Positions 46,601 through 56,988 of a DNA stretch of 64,000 bases are shown here, piece by piece. The notes under the pieces were generated by a model that had not been told where the DNA came from, made no database searches, and saw only the letters and a program-made list of their open reading frames with translations. This DNA is from Linyphia triangularis (Eukaryota; Arthropoda; Arachnida; Araneae; Linyphiidae), in the NCBI GenBank assembly GCA_963978545.1, contig OZ021727.1, forward strand, positions 13,457,243 to 13,521,242, read 5' to 3'. Position numbers and translations under genes: made by a program. How positions within the stretch are numbered: the first letter of the stretch is position 1; each line of letters starts with the position of its first letter.

Positions 46601-49600
46601 AGAAAATGACCTTTAAAAAATAATTAAATAGTTCAAAATGACTCTTCCAAGGACAAATCATATGAAAGAACTAAACTGTAATGGATTGCTTTCTTTTGCA
46701 GGAGATGCATTTAGTTTTCTAAAAAAAATTAGGTAATAATTTTAGGGATAATTCCAAAAATTTCAGGAACATTTTAGGGAATCCTTAAAATTTTAAGGAT
46801 TATTCCAAAAATGTTATTGGGGGTAATTCCAAAAATTTTAAGAATATTTCTTTTAAAGTTAATAAAGGTTTCTAACAGACATTCTTTTCAAAGCATACTT
46901 CAATGCCAGCAAAAAACTGCCAATTTTCAAAAAAATTAAAATCTTGGAAAATATTTTCTCCTCTGCAGAATTATCTGGGTTTTTTCGCGGATTTTGGAGG
47001 AATATCATGAAATTCCGAGGTTATTAATTTTGTTTAAGAATTATCAAAAAATGCAAGTACAATTTTAAGAAGAAACAAAAATGAATGCAACCCCTGCTTT
47101 TGGGTCTAAATCCTTATTCACAACTGAATAGTCCAGCATCTTAAAGTTTGACTTCCATATATTATTCCTTAAAGTGCCACATTTGCATGTTGTTGGCAAA
47201 GATTTGATTTCGGATATAATTTTTTTATGATCTCAGGTACACAATTTTATGAAGATCTGTTTACTGCAAGTTCCAGGTGGTTCTGTACAAGAGAAAAATG
47301 AACACCCTGTGAATTTTTCGAAATGTATTAAATGTTTGATGGACAGTTTTGATTTCAAAATTGCCTATTTTAATCTTTTCATCCAGCATGTTCACTTCTG
47401 ACAACGATACCCCAGTACATTAAGATAATAATTAAGTCAATACGTTACTGTAAAGACATAACCACATCGGGACGAAAAACAACTTTTCTTACTCTTGACT
47501 TAAGTTTGATGAATATCGGAAGGGGAGAAAATACTACACTGAGATCTTAAGAGAGAGACGATTTGTAAAGCGAGGGGAAACTGTTACAATTGAGGTGACA
47601 GTTTTTCCACCACTTACAAATTGCCACCCTTTTAAGATTTCAATTAACTTCCTCTCTTCCGACATTCAGTAAACTAAAGCCAAGGGTCAAAAGAGCTGAT
47701 TTTCCCCCTGCCGTTCCTAGTGTGCTTGTACCATCACCAAACAAATTTTCAAAAAAAAAAGTTGCTCAAAATTTCACATTTTGCATTATCAATTTAATTT
47801 AGACAAGCTGAAGCAGTCCTCAAAATAATTATTGAGTCGAGCAATATTAGTGTTTAAAAGAGAAGCAAATATAAAAATGAAGGAAATGTTTGTGATGTAC
47901 CTAACTGATAAATACAAAAATTCATAGAACTGAATAGAAAGTGTACAGAAGGAAGCATTTTATACCATTCTATCAAATTCAGGGATGCATTAAAACTCTC
48001 CTGCACCTCACTTTAGTTCATTTATAATTTGTAAGCCATCAATGATGCTTTCACTTATCACTTTAATTTTAAAGCATTGCTTTATTACACATCTCAGCCT
48101 CCTAAAATTCGGGACAATTTAAAAAGCTGGTCTCAATTAAAGTATAAATATATTTAAAAAGTGTAAAAATACCGAGTTATTATGTTTTTCTATCAATAAG
48201 AAAACCTTTCAAAAATATGGTCTTGGTTCTTAAAACGTGCCCTATTGCAACCATTTTGTGATACTAACAAAAGTGGTTCATACTTTCACTGCCAGGTTTT
48301 GTGTCATTAGTATAACAAATTAAATCATATGATAAGGGTCAAGTAAATATCATTAAGGCACACATTATTTAGAAACAAAATCATAACTAAACAATTTGTA
48401 TTTTGATTTATTTTGTAGAGTAGCACACTCGAGTTCTATATTATAAAACAAAACATGATTTAAGTTTTTTGTTTATAGTCAAACCCCGTTAACGTGAATT
48501 TGATAGGGAAGGCGAAACTATTCTCATTAGAACGTTAGTTTTGTGTGAAACGAATAAATTAACGTTAAGTTTTAAGTTTGGAGAACTGCTTTTACTTCGT
48601 GTTAAAAGGGTTGTTAAGCGATTTAACGTTAACGTGATTTGAATGTATTTTGCATGGAATTAGTGGGCATATGCTCCTACTTTCAGAATATGTTCTATCA
48701 TTCTATGGCAATGAGTTACTTAACATCCAATCAGTACAAAATATAAAAGATTTTTTAACCTACTCATTTTTGAAATTCGTTCTGCCAAAATATGTCTTGT
48801 AAATTAATAAACTATTCAATGAAAATAAAATATGAGTGATAATAGACTGTGGTAAATTATAGTGGTGTATACATAAAAAAAATATAAGATTTAAATTAAT
48901 GTTTATTGTATTCAATCCTCATTATATTGCACATGTGCAAGAATTACTATACAATAAAACACAAAAGTGACTATATTTTATAAATCAATTCAGCAGCTGT
49001 TCTAAAATCAATTTGAATAGCATTAAATTGAAGAGAAATGAGATTAAATGATTTGTACAATACCTGCAGTACTTCCTTATTGAGGGCGTCGTTTTGCGAT
49101 CCGAGATAGAGGAAGGGCATAATACGAGTTGGCCCATGATTTGAAACAGGAAGACAGGGCTGGGAGAGCGAAGTGAGAGGGGCACACTTTGTCCGCTCAT
49201 CTTCACATAGGTTGGGATAAGCAGCTTGAAACTCAAGGAATCCACCTAAAGAACAATAATATATTTCATATGGGTAACCTATAAAAACCTAAAAATATCC
49301 AAGTCCTTAAATAAAAATTTGTTTTATGCATTATTTCTCATTGAAAATCAATTTTTCTGTTACTTGAAAGTAATTCTATGTGAAGGTAGCACTGCTTAAT
49401 AATTCCAAAAAAAAGAAGGGAGGGGGGGGGGGGAGGGCATCTACTACTTTTGATTCGAAGTACTGAAAATCTTATTTATTTAAAAGAGTATATTTAAATT
49501 TTCAGGTTCAAAGCTATTCAGATATAAAGATTAATTTTACAAGTACAATTTTATGAGTAGCCTAACAAGTAATAACTCTACCAAACGGATATGTTTGTTA

Positions 49601-52600
49601 ATTGTTTTGAACAATATCAATAAAAATGTAAAGTTAAAGATAATACATAGGGAAAAAAATGTGTAAATGATGTTGTTTTAATCAATTCCCGAAAAGAACA
49701 ATATAAAATTTTCTTGTATAAGCTGTATAATCAAACAAAGAGATTAGTTTAAAAACTAGCTCATTCCAGATTTTTTTGCAAAATATATGCATATTACTTT
49801 TTTTACAAGTTCTCAACGTATTACATCATCTATCAGAAAGCAGAGATGACCTAAGAACAGGATTTAAAACTAATCACCTAAATCATAGTACAAAATAACT
49901 ACATATTAACTCAGGGTTCCCACTCAAATCACAGAATGAAAATCAATGACATTTTAGGACTTAAATAATGTTTTAAATGACCTTTGAAAATTTGTTTTCA
50001 GGCCTATGTCTATGAATAAATTTTTAATAAAGTATATTCTACCAAAAAAGTTACAAGTTGGCACGTGCGTACTACAAATAAGTCAGAGAATTCTGATACG
50101 GTGCGGATAATGGCGGTCACACAGGGATAGCAAGTCTGAGTTGTATTTTTATAAATATTTTTGTTGGGACACAACATCTACAAAAATTAAAGACTTTTAA
50201 GGACCTCTAAGCATTTTCAAGGCCTTGAAAACAAGTTAAAAAATATTAAGCACTTTTAATGAACGTGGGAACCCTGTAACTGCTATTTACCTGCTTCCAA
50301 TTCCTTTGACAGTTTCTTAATTGTTTACTTATCCATAAATAAAGTATATTAACAAAACATTATCATTTATCCTCTTACTATATTATTTTTCAGTAGAATT
50401 AAAATATTTGTTACACCTTACATTTAGAAGCATTTAAAACATACAATTGAGGAAAGTCACTGAATTTTAATTTTAAATGGCACTATTTAAGAAATCCACC
50501 ATCTGTCTATATAGCTAAATTATTTATTTATGAATATTATGTGATATTTAGAAATTACTAACTTTTATGACAGATGTTATAATCATCAGTGCTAGAAGTG
50601 TGGGTAGACGCGGGGTGACGCGTCCCCCCACTTGTCCAGAAAATACCCATGCGTCTCCCCACTTCTAAAAACACTGAAATCCATCCCCCCACTTCTAAAA
50701 ACCACTGAAATCCATCCCCCCACTTCTAAAAACCACTGAAATCCATCCCCCCACTTCTAAAACTACGGAAATCTATTACCCCAATTTTAAAAAACATTCA
50801 ATCCGTCTAAAAACTAAAAGGGGAGGGGGGGGGGGGAAATAGAATTCACCATTTTCATTACTTCTGCTTTTTCTGGCTGTTAGTTATTTTTTATACTTTC
50901 ATTTTTGTTTTGTTTAAAACAGATTCAGTCAATTTTTCTTCGAAATGTGCGGCGAGTTTCGGCGCCCGTTGTCTGGGATTATTGAGGAGTGGATGGAAAA
51001 AGACATATTTATTGCACTATCATTTCCTGTTTTGTCCTCGACCATTTACTTTAAAATGCTTTGCGTTTTGTTGATTATTAGTAGAAAACCGTGTATTCCT
51101 CCAACTTAACCATTAACTCTTACTTCTGATTCTAAACGGCATTTGTATTCGTAATCCATCTAGTAAAAAACAAGATGAGATTGATATATTTGGCTTCAAA
51201 ACTGTAAGAAAAATGACTCTGATACACTACAGAACGTTGAGGAAGGAGCAGTGGAAAATGTGCAAGTGCATCAAGTTGAAGAGACCATGTGGAGAGAGAA
51301 TCTAGCACGTGGCAGCAACAGTAAGCAAAAACGCACTGCAGTAATGATAATCCAAAGTATTGGACACAAAATGATACGTACCTTCAGAAATACAACGAGT
51401 ATCCATGGCTTATTTGTGAAGAACAAAAACTTGAATGCAACACATACAAAAGGCTGCTAAAAAGCTTGGAACCAGAAAAAAAAAAAAAAAAAGGTTTGAA
51501 ACTTTCTAAAGAATGGGTAGGGTGTAACATTTTGCCACATGGAGACAAGGAATTTGACTAACGAGAATCCTTAAGAAAGCAGATTTTTAAACACAAAACC
51601 AGTAAAACTCATAAATATGCAGGAAAAATTATCCATGAAGCCAAACGAGAAAGCACTTGCTTTAAGAAGGTAAAATATCATTTTGCAATTTTTTTACTTT
51701 CAATTTTTGAATGCACGATACAATACTTGTATACTATCAATGCCAAAATTGTTGAAACAAATCCATCTTATCACTGTCTTCCGAAAATTGGATAATTTTT
51801 TTTTATTTATTCCCGACTATATTTTTCAGTTTTTATCACTAATTTTGTTTATAAATTTCTTTGAACATTAAGCAATACTGGACATGAGATATTAGACAGT
51901 AATAAAATTAATTAAGCATAGATTTTATTCTTAAAAAATATACCAAGCATGTAGGAAAATGCGAAATGCATTGACACTGAGAAAAAGTTTTAAGTCACTG
52001 AAGAAAAAAACTATTTATGTCATAGTGTTATAAAAATGTATATACTACTTTGTATAAGGATATAGGTATTTTCACTTGGTCAAATTTTAACTTTGGAAGA
52101 ACTAGAAAAAATTTAAAGACAAAGTATTTAAAAAAAAAGAAAAAAATTAGAATTCCTTATTAATTTATTTTATGAAAGTATGCTTATTTAGAGTCAATAT
52201 TTAAATCTAAATAAACAGTTATGTATATAATGTTGAATTATTACTTCACTTCATATCTTACTTCCTAGTAAAAAAACTAAGTCGCAGAATACTCATTAAA
52301 ATAACAATAAATTTTGGACCCTTGTTCGTGTTGAAAATTGTTTCCTTTCTACTAGTTAATTGTTATTTATTTAATTGTTATAAATTTATTGTTATTAGAA
52401 ACGAAATTATAAAATTTATCGTTGAGGGGGTGCACTTGTCACCAACTTTTGGCCGTCCCCCCACCTTTTTTCCCCACTTCTACCACTGATAATCATCAAT
52501 GTAACCAACTATTACCAGCAATACAAACTTATTATACAAAACATTCAATTATAATTGTTTTCAATGGCAATACCTTTCAAAATGTTTACACTGTTATAGA

Positions 52601-55600
52601 CAGGTAGAAGTTTCTGCAAGAAAACAGCCATAAAGCTATCTGGCGATAAGTATTTAGCATCTCTGGTGTTCTGGTCGTATACAATTATATCTATACTTCT
52701 GTCCACATCCCAGTGGCAATTTTGGGCAAGAAAATCTTCTATACAAAGCTAAATGTTAAAAAATTATAATGAGAACATTTATATAGTTGTTAATAAGATT
52801 ACAGTGCATTGAAAAAAATCTATAAAAAAAAATCAATTCATAAATAAAATTTAGAAGTTCAATTATTTTGAATAAACTCAGAACTGTGAATCAAAGTATT
52901 TAGTTTAACTTAAATTTCAAGTGGTTCTTATAGTAAGAGATGGAACAAATAAATACACCATGAAAGCTTGTCAATTAACATACTCGAGTTGAAACTTAAT
53001 TCAACAAATTGTAATAATAAACTTTTATTTTAAAAGTTTTTTAAAATGATATTCAAATATGAACACTATTAAAAACTTTTATTTTAAAAAGTTCATAACT
53101 TTTACTTGAATATCTTTTCATTCAGTGTTGAAATTTTTTACACCTTCAGTCAAAAAAGTTAAATTTTTTTTTAAATATTATTAACGTTATGTTTTACCAA
53201 TAAGATTAAGATGATCATTTTTAAAAAAAATGCAATTCCAAACATATACCAATGAAATAAGTTGCTATTACAGTTTAAAGATAATTTATCAAAGCCCATT
53301 TTAGTGAAATGCTTATTAATTATAATGGTTTGTTACATTACCATAGCAACTGCATTCAATTTGTTTAAATTATTGACTTACATTACATGTCTTACTAGCA
53401 GAGAAAGATAAATAATTGTCTTCCAAATTAGTTAAGAAGAAGGTCTAAAGTGGAAGATCTTTCCAAAAGAAAAAGAAAAAAAATTCTTTATAAAAATTAT
53501 TAATGCAGTAAAAAATGTATGTAGAAAATTCATCAATTGTGTCAGAACAATACTGAAATATTATTATGCTTGATATTTCAGTAAATTTTATAAATTGAAA
53601 AAAAAGTTAAATGAAAATATAGGACAAAGCAGAGTACACAATTATAAAAAATAAGGTTTATAAATGCAATGGGCCTCAGTTCAGCTCTTATAGTATAAAT
53701 ATACCTTTTCTTGTTGCAACCGTCTTTTCATAAGCTTTGCGCACCCAACATTTACAGCATTAATAACATGAGAAGCATTGTACTCCAAAAAGGAACGGCT
53801 GTCCAATATCAATGCCTATAACATATTACATTTAAAATTAAAATAATAAATAATGAAAAAATTCACTATTAACTAGAAAGAAACAAGAATTTATGATATG
53901 GCTTCAGTACTACATCAAAAGATAGAGATTTAAAGCAGATTTTTACTCCAAATAAAATTCTTTATTTTTGGAATAAAAATATAAAGTTTAAATTTTTCAT
54001 ACTTTAATTCAATGCTGTATTTATTTTGTATATTTTGATTCTCACAAGATGAAGAAAATTTAAAAACATTTGGCATGGATTTAAATCCAGACAAAAAGTT
54101 ACATTATAACCATTTTAAGTTGGTACTAAATATAGCAGTTTGAACAGTTTTTTGAGCATCTGACAATAAAAATATAATTATCTTCTCTATAACTTAACAA
54201 TAGACTGTAAGGTGACTGCAAGTTTATGTACTCCCATCGAACACCATTCTGAATTTTTTATAGAAAGTGGAAAAAAGTGAGTAGATTATGAATCCACTGG
54301 TCTGCTGAGGAAAAAATGACCGAAATTAGTCAAAAATAGAGTTTGAATAAGTTGAACTAAGTCTGATTGCCAAACATGTCATAACCTGCCAAATAATGAG
54401 CATTCTTTTTTATTTGGTAACTCATTGCTCTTCAATTTTCAATTTATTAAGAAGGTTGTAGACAATTCAGATGTCGGGTGACGGCTTACTTGCATACAGT
54501 AGAACCTCAATTAACCGTCCCTCCTTTATCCGGAGTTCTCTGTTAACCGGCAATCATTTAGTCGACATCAAAAATCTCCCAAATGAGTAATAAATCATTT
54601 GTTCCTTTTTAAACAGTAATCTTTTCCCTTGCTCTAAAGTTACTTAAGTAATGATGAGGCTTTTGACTGTTTTTCTAAAGAACTGACATGGTTAGAGCAA
54701 CCTTCGGATGCAGATCAAACTGAACTATTGACTTCAAAAAGACTCCGGGATAGAGCAGCGAAACAAAGATTATCGAGATTATTGCAACAAAAACTCATTT
54801 CCAACAATTATGTCATAAAAAAAACATTAAAAGTCCAGTATTCAATAAACGAAAATCATTTACTTTTTATTGTTTTTTACAACTCTCTTTTATCCGGAAT
54901 TTTCGCTTAACCGACCTTACCTTTAATCCGAATTAGGTCGATTAATCGAGATTCTACTGTATTTCACTAATGAGCCAAGTTGGCTTACTTTAAAAAGATG
55001 CCAAGTTTTCCAATCAGAAAATATTTGTGCTTTTTCTCATTGAAAATCAAAGTGTTGTGGGTTATCAAATTACCACATGAAAAATAACGCTCATTATTTG
55101 GTAAGTTATGACAAGTTTAACAATTGGATTTTAGTGCAACTCACTCAAAGTCTATTTTCCACCAGTTTTGGCCATTTTTGCCACCACAGACTATTGGATT
55201 CGTGACCTACTCAATTTTTTCCACATTTTATAAAAAATTCCGAATGATGTTCGATGGACTACTTAAACTTGCAATCGCCTCTCGGACTACAAAATACTAC
55301 CAAATTAAGAATAAAGACAAAAGACCAATTGATATTTTCTAACATATTTAATAAGGACAAAGGACAATTCTCACATTTTTAAAAAATAAGTTAAATTAAT
55401 TTATATTTATGAAGAATTTCTTTCCGATTTCAAATTTTCAAATATTAAAAAAAAAGTTCTATAAAAAAAATTAGTTATTTAAATATCAAGAACAGAAAAT
55501 GCCCGAAAACCTCGTCCGATTGCAGTCCGATCAAAATATCCTTCATAGTTATTGTGAGGTTTCTGCCAAATAGTTGGCTTTGGTTTAGTAGACAATTGCT

Positions 55601-55758
55601 ATATCCCGTACCGGTTGGCGCGATTTGCGAGAAAGTTACAAAACTGGTTTCTGCTACTGTGTTTCAAGCCAAGTTGTTTGAGATGTAGAGACGTCACATT
55701 CGCTTCGAGCCGAATGTGCCGTTTTTCCCATCAAAACAAACAAGCAAACTTTGATTGC

Positions 55759-55794
<36 letters not shown>

Positions 55795-56114
55795 ACGGTG
55801 AGCAGAAGTTTTTGTGGTTATGGTCTTTTCGAAACATTTAAAATTGAATGAAAAAAAATGCGGAAATTGTCCATTGAGTAAGGCTCAATTTTTAAAAATT
55901 TTTTAGGAGTTCTCCAAGAAAAATATAAGTTTCTTAGATACTATCTACAAGTTTGCTAAACATAATTAAAACCTTTTTAGTTGAAGAGTTAATTATTAGT
56001 GAAAGGAATAGAATTGAGAGCAATTAAAACATAACATACATTATCGATTCTATTCCTAACAATAGCTGCAAGCTGATGAACGTCAAGAGAGCAAACCATC
56101 AAGCTATGAGCCAT
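37223..56114 (-). CDS. DUSP8/16: Dual-specificity MAP kinase phosphatase, DUSP8/DUSP16 type, complete
   Basis: Removes phosphate from both Thr and Tyr of activated MAP kinases; the DUSP8/16 group prefers JNK and p38. Eight coding exons, 56114-56040, 53815-53705, 52748-52574, 49245-49064, 46443-46296, 42864-42741, 39439-38511 and 37620-37223, join in phase to 713 residues. Residues 1-135: rhodanese-like CH2 domain with LILDSRSFLEYNASHVINAV and the basic kinase-docking motif KLMKRRLQQEK. Residues about 159-300: catalytic domain with MPFLYLGSQ, general-acid Asp in VIDNYSE (about 213), signature HCLAGISRSAT with nucleophile Cys at 244 and Arg at 250, then KRPTISPNFNFLGQLLEYEK. The rest is a Ser-rich tail with no domain. 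All catalytic residues are kept, so it should be active. Paralogue choice between 8 and 16 is open. Confidence 0.95.
38511..39439 (-). CDS. DUSP8/16: DUSP8/16-type gene, exon 7
   Basis: 929 bases. Finishes the catalytic domain (YVKAKRPTISPNFNFLGQLL) and then encodes a long Ser/Thr-rich tail with acidic patches (ETDILMDDDYPVV). Donor is GTTGGT, weaker than the others. Confidence 0.92.
40621..41002. mobile_element. CAGGGTTCCCAC MITE, copy 1 (TSD TTCAA)
   Basis: CAGGGTTCCCAC at the left and GTGGGAACCCTG at the right; flanked by TTCAA (40616-40620 and 41003-41007). Body has repeated TTTTAAGGACC and AAGCACTTTTAATGACTTTC motifs. 382 bp. Confidence 0.88.
41120..41528. mobile_element. CAGGGTTCCCAC MITE, copy 2 (TSD AGCTT)
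   Basis: Same termini and body as copy 1, 409 bp, flanked by AGCTT (41115-41119 and 41529-41533). Inserted within the mariner remnant. Confidence 0.88.
41627..41785 (+). pseudogene. Inverted partial copy of the mariner C-terminus
   Basis: DFFLFPRLKLAMKGNRFSSI and DIQAAVTKELKTIS on the plus strand repeat the segment read on the minus strand just to the left, so 41529-41712 is an inverted repeat around a centre near 41625. The sequence diverges after about 41735. Confidence 0.7.
42741..42864 (-). CDS. DUSP8/16: DUSP8/16-type gene, exon 6 (active site)
   Basis: 124 bases. GGCVLVHCLAGISRSATVAI contains the HCX5RS signature; ends in SDEAY at donor GTTAGT. Confidence 0.97.
43166..43768. mobile_element. 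Possible piggyBac-type MITE
   Basis: TTAACCTCGCTAAG at the left and, inverted, TTAACCCCTTACCTGCC at the right, with TTAA at both outer ends. Inverted similarity beyond TTAACC is poor, so this could be two unrelated TTAACC sites. Confidence 0.3.
44084..44130. repeat. Repeated TTAGCGCTAA palindromes
   Basis: GTTAGCGCTAACGTGACAGC is followed by GTTAGCGCTAAAGTGACAG and GTGCTAAC. Lies about 30 bases upstream of the hAT transposase relic. Confidence 0.6.
44161..45060 (+). pseudogene. hAT transposase relic (ZMYM1-like)
   Basis: Across shifting frames: LSRVDYIKPLQCQLCKIYDA and NRDAEAKVKARWLAKKI, then LLEINSISKQLQS, SENNQFDSDAVDKAL, and RILLMLPVSVVS where hAT proteins have LRILLTIPVTVASAERSFS. Many stops and frame shifts. 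Lies in the phosphatase intron between 46296 and 42864, in opposite orientation. Confidence 0.6.
45690..46115. repeat. Two related AT-rich hairpin elements
   Basis: TATGTTATAG(C/A)TA...TATACATAATA pairs with TATTATGTAT...TATAGCTAATATG around 45700-45860, and the same plan recurs at 45970-46110. CAAATTCATATAGGTTA and CAAGTTCATATAGGTTA follow the two copies. Confidence 0.65.
46296..46443 (-). CDS. DUSP8/16: DUSP8/16-type gene, exon 5
   Basis: 148 bases. HYNITYQLNVSTSCPKPDFI and the general-acid loop RIPVIDNYSEKLLPHF. Confidence 0.95.
47466..47735. mobile_element. Palindromic MITE
   Basis: Left arm with GATGAATATCGGAAGGGGAG, GATCTTAAGAG and GATTTGTAAAGCGAGGGGAA pairs with right arm TTACAAATTGCC...TTTTAAGATTTC...CTTCCGACATTC. 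The loop is TACAATTGAGGTG. Arms are diverged. Confidence 0.7.
48474..48647. mobile_element. Short pogo/Tigger-like MITE
   Basis: TATAGTCAAACCCCGTTAACG on the left is matched in inverted form by CGTTAACGTGATTTGAATGT on the right. A TA at each end and the AACCCCGTTAA motif suggest a pogo-group element. 174 bp. Confidence 0.55.
49064..49245 (-). CDS. DUSP8/16: DUSP8/16-type gene, exon 4
   Basis: 182 bases. GGFLEFQAAYPNLCE closes the rhodanese domain; LSQPCLPVSNHGPTRIMPF opens the phosphatase domain, ending YLGSQNDALNKEVLQ. Confidence 0.95.
49912..50276. mobile_element. CAGGGTTCCCAC MITE, copy 3 (TSD TAACT)
   Basis: 365-bp copy in the phosphatase intron, flanked by TAACT (49907-49911 and 50277-50281); lacks part of the CAATGACC motif at its right end. 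Confidence 0.88.
50640..50805 (+). repeat. Subterminal minisatellite of the hAT element
   Basis: Four to five copies of a 30-35-bp unit, CCCCCCACTTCTAAAAACCA CTGAAATCCAT with variants, each restating the TIR motif CCCCACTTCTA. Confidence 0.85.
51340..51700 (+). pseudogene. hAT transposase fragment (KIAA1586-like zinc-finger region)
   Basis: In shifting frames: NDTYLQKYNEYPWLICEEQK, then KGLKLSKEWVG, KQIFKHKTSKTHKYAGKII and EAKRESTCFKK. This is the plan of KIAA1586-like hAT proteins (WLC..., LSKEWV, LR-K---HK-S-AH, EA). A 17-A run and several stops break it. Confidence 0.6.
52574..52748 (-). CDS. DUSP8/16: DUSP8/16-type gene, exon 3
   Basis: 175 bases, acceptor atttag, donor GTATTG. Second half of the rhodanese domain, with IDIIVYDQNTRDAKYLS and FLQKLLPVYNSVNILKG. 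Confidence 0.93.
53705..53815 (-). CDS. DUSP8/16: DUSP8/16-type gene, exon 2
   Basis: 37 codons, phase 0 at both ends. LILDSRSFLEYNASHVINAV is the rhodanese core; KLMKRRLQQEK is the kinase-interaction motif. Confidence 0.95.
54205..55290. repeat. Large palindromic element split by a Tigger insertion
   Basis: Left arm (about 54211-54420) with GACTGCAAGTTTATGTACTCC, ATCGAACACCATTC and CCAAATAATGAGC pairs with right arm (about 55080-55285) with GCTCATTATTTGGTAAG, CCGAATGATGTTCGATGGA and ACTTGCAATCGCC. Arms of about 210 bp with moderate divergence. Confidence 0.78.
54497..54959 (+). mobile_element. Tigger/pogo element, internally deleted
   Basis: CAGTAGAACCTCAATTAACCG and inverted CGATTAATCGAGATTCTACTG, flanked by TA on each side (54495-54496 and 54960-54961). 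Inside, a frame from about 54650 reads ELTWLEQPSDADQTELLTSK then RLRDRAAKQRL, like the C-terminal tail of jerky/Tigger transposases. 463 bp. Confidence 0.85.
56040..56114 (-). CDS. DUSP8/16: DUSP8/16-type gene, coding exon 1
   Basis: 25 codons from ATG (MAHSLMVCSLDVHQLAAIV...) to donor GTATGT. The MAH start matches the vertebrate relatives. Confidence 0.85.
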
Positions 56115-56173
56115 AGCCGAATAGATAGAGGCTATCTGCTTACAGATTCATCTTAGCATAATTTAATTCACAC
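56115..56173 (-). promoter_or_regulatory. 5' leader exon with two overlapping mini-uORFs
   Basis: A likely acceptor (cctttttag) at 56174-56175 opens the exon that carries the phosphatase start. Before the start codon lie ATG-CTA-AGA-TGA (56159-56148) and ATG-AAT-CTG-TAA (56151-56140), overlapping by ATGA. Such upstream ORFs usually lower translation of the main frame. The promoter and any earlier leader exon were not located. Confidence 0.6.
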
Positions 56174-56988
56174 CTAAAAAGGAAAAAAATATTTAATTAC
56201 AATCTCTTAATTTAAAAATGATATTAACTTAATTTGAATACCCAAAATGCATTGCAATGATTAAAAGATTAATGTTGCGTATATTTAAAATGATATATTT
56301 ATAATATTTAAAATTCTATATAAACTGAATTAAATACATGTATTAATTTTTAAAAAAATCATGAACAGACTATTCCAACTGACTGGCTTCTAACACTGGT
56401 TAGTTAAGTACAGAAATGCACCTGAATGTATGCCATATGTCAAGCCGGTAGTCAGGATTTTTTTTAATGAGGGATGGGTATCAAAGATTTGATTAAATAC
56501 GTATAACAAGTTATCCAAAAAAAAGAAAAGAAGGGAAAGTGGCAAGACAAGATTTCACACAATTTCGGGGGGGGGGGGGGCAGGGTGATCCCCCCCTGTC
56601 TACGGCCCTGCCATGTGTCCAAGATAACTCACATAACTCTTCACACACCAGTAGAAGAAAAAATGTGTCAAACAATTCTCAAACATTTAAAAAAAACTGT
56701 TAGAAGAAAAACTCCCAAAAAAAAAGTTTATGATGTATTTTCTTCAGAAAGCCCATATCAAAGCACATCTATATTTCTATTCATTTGATCGAATTTTTCA
56801 ATCTAGTTTTTAACTAGATATGCAAATAATTTACCAAGTGCATTTTGTTTTAGTAGGCAAGAGTTTATAAGCCACCTTACCATGAAGTGAATCAATGCTT
56901 TCAATATTGTTTGCATCTGATTATCCACTGGATTGAATCTTATTACATAGTTGATTGCAGTTGTGATTCACACCAAGAATTTATTAAC
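56174..56988. other. Upstream of the phosphatase start: leader intron and a repeat
   Basis: No gene seen. A repeat at about 56440-56610 contains GATTAAATACGTATAACAAG, a 14-G run (56567-56580) and CCCCCCTGTCTACGGCCCTG; the same family is at 22060-22240. Confidence 0.5.

Larger units (their letters stand above)
50587..52488 (+). mobile_element. hAT transposon with 8-bp TSD ATAATCAT
   Basis: CAGTGCTAGAAGTGTGGG at the left and CCCCACTTCTACCACTG at the right are inverted; ATAATCAT flanks both sides (50579-50586 and 52489-52496). 1.9 kb, in the phosphatase intron between 52574 and 49245. Contains a subterminal minisatellite and a decayed transposase. Confidence 0.88.
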
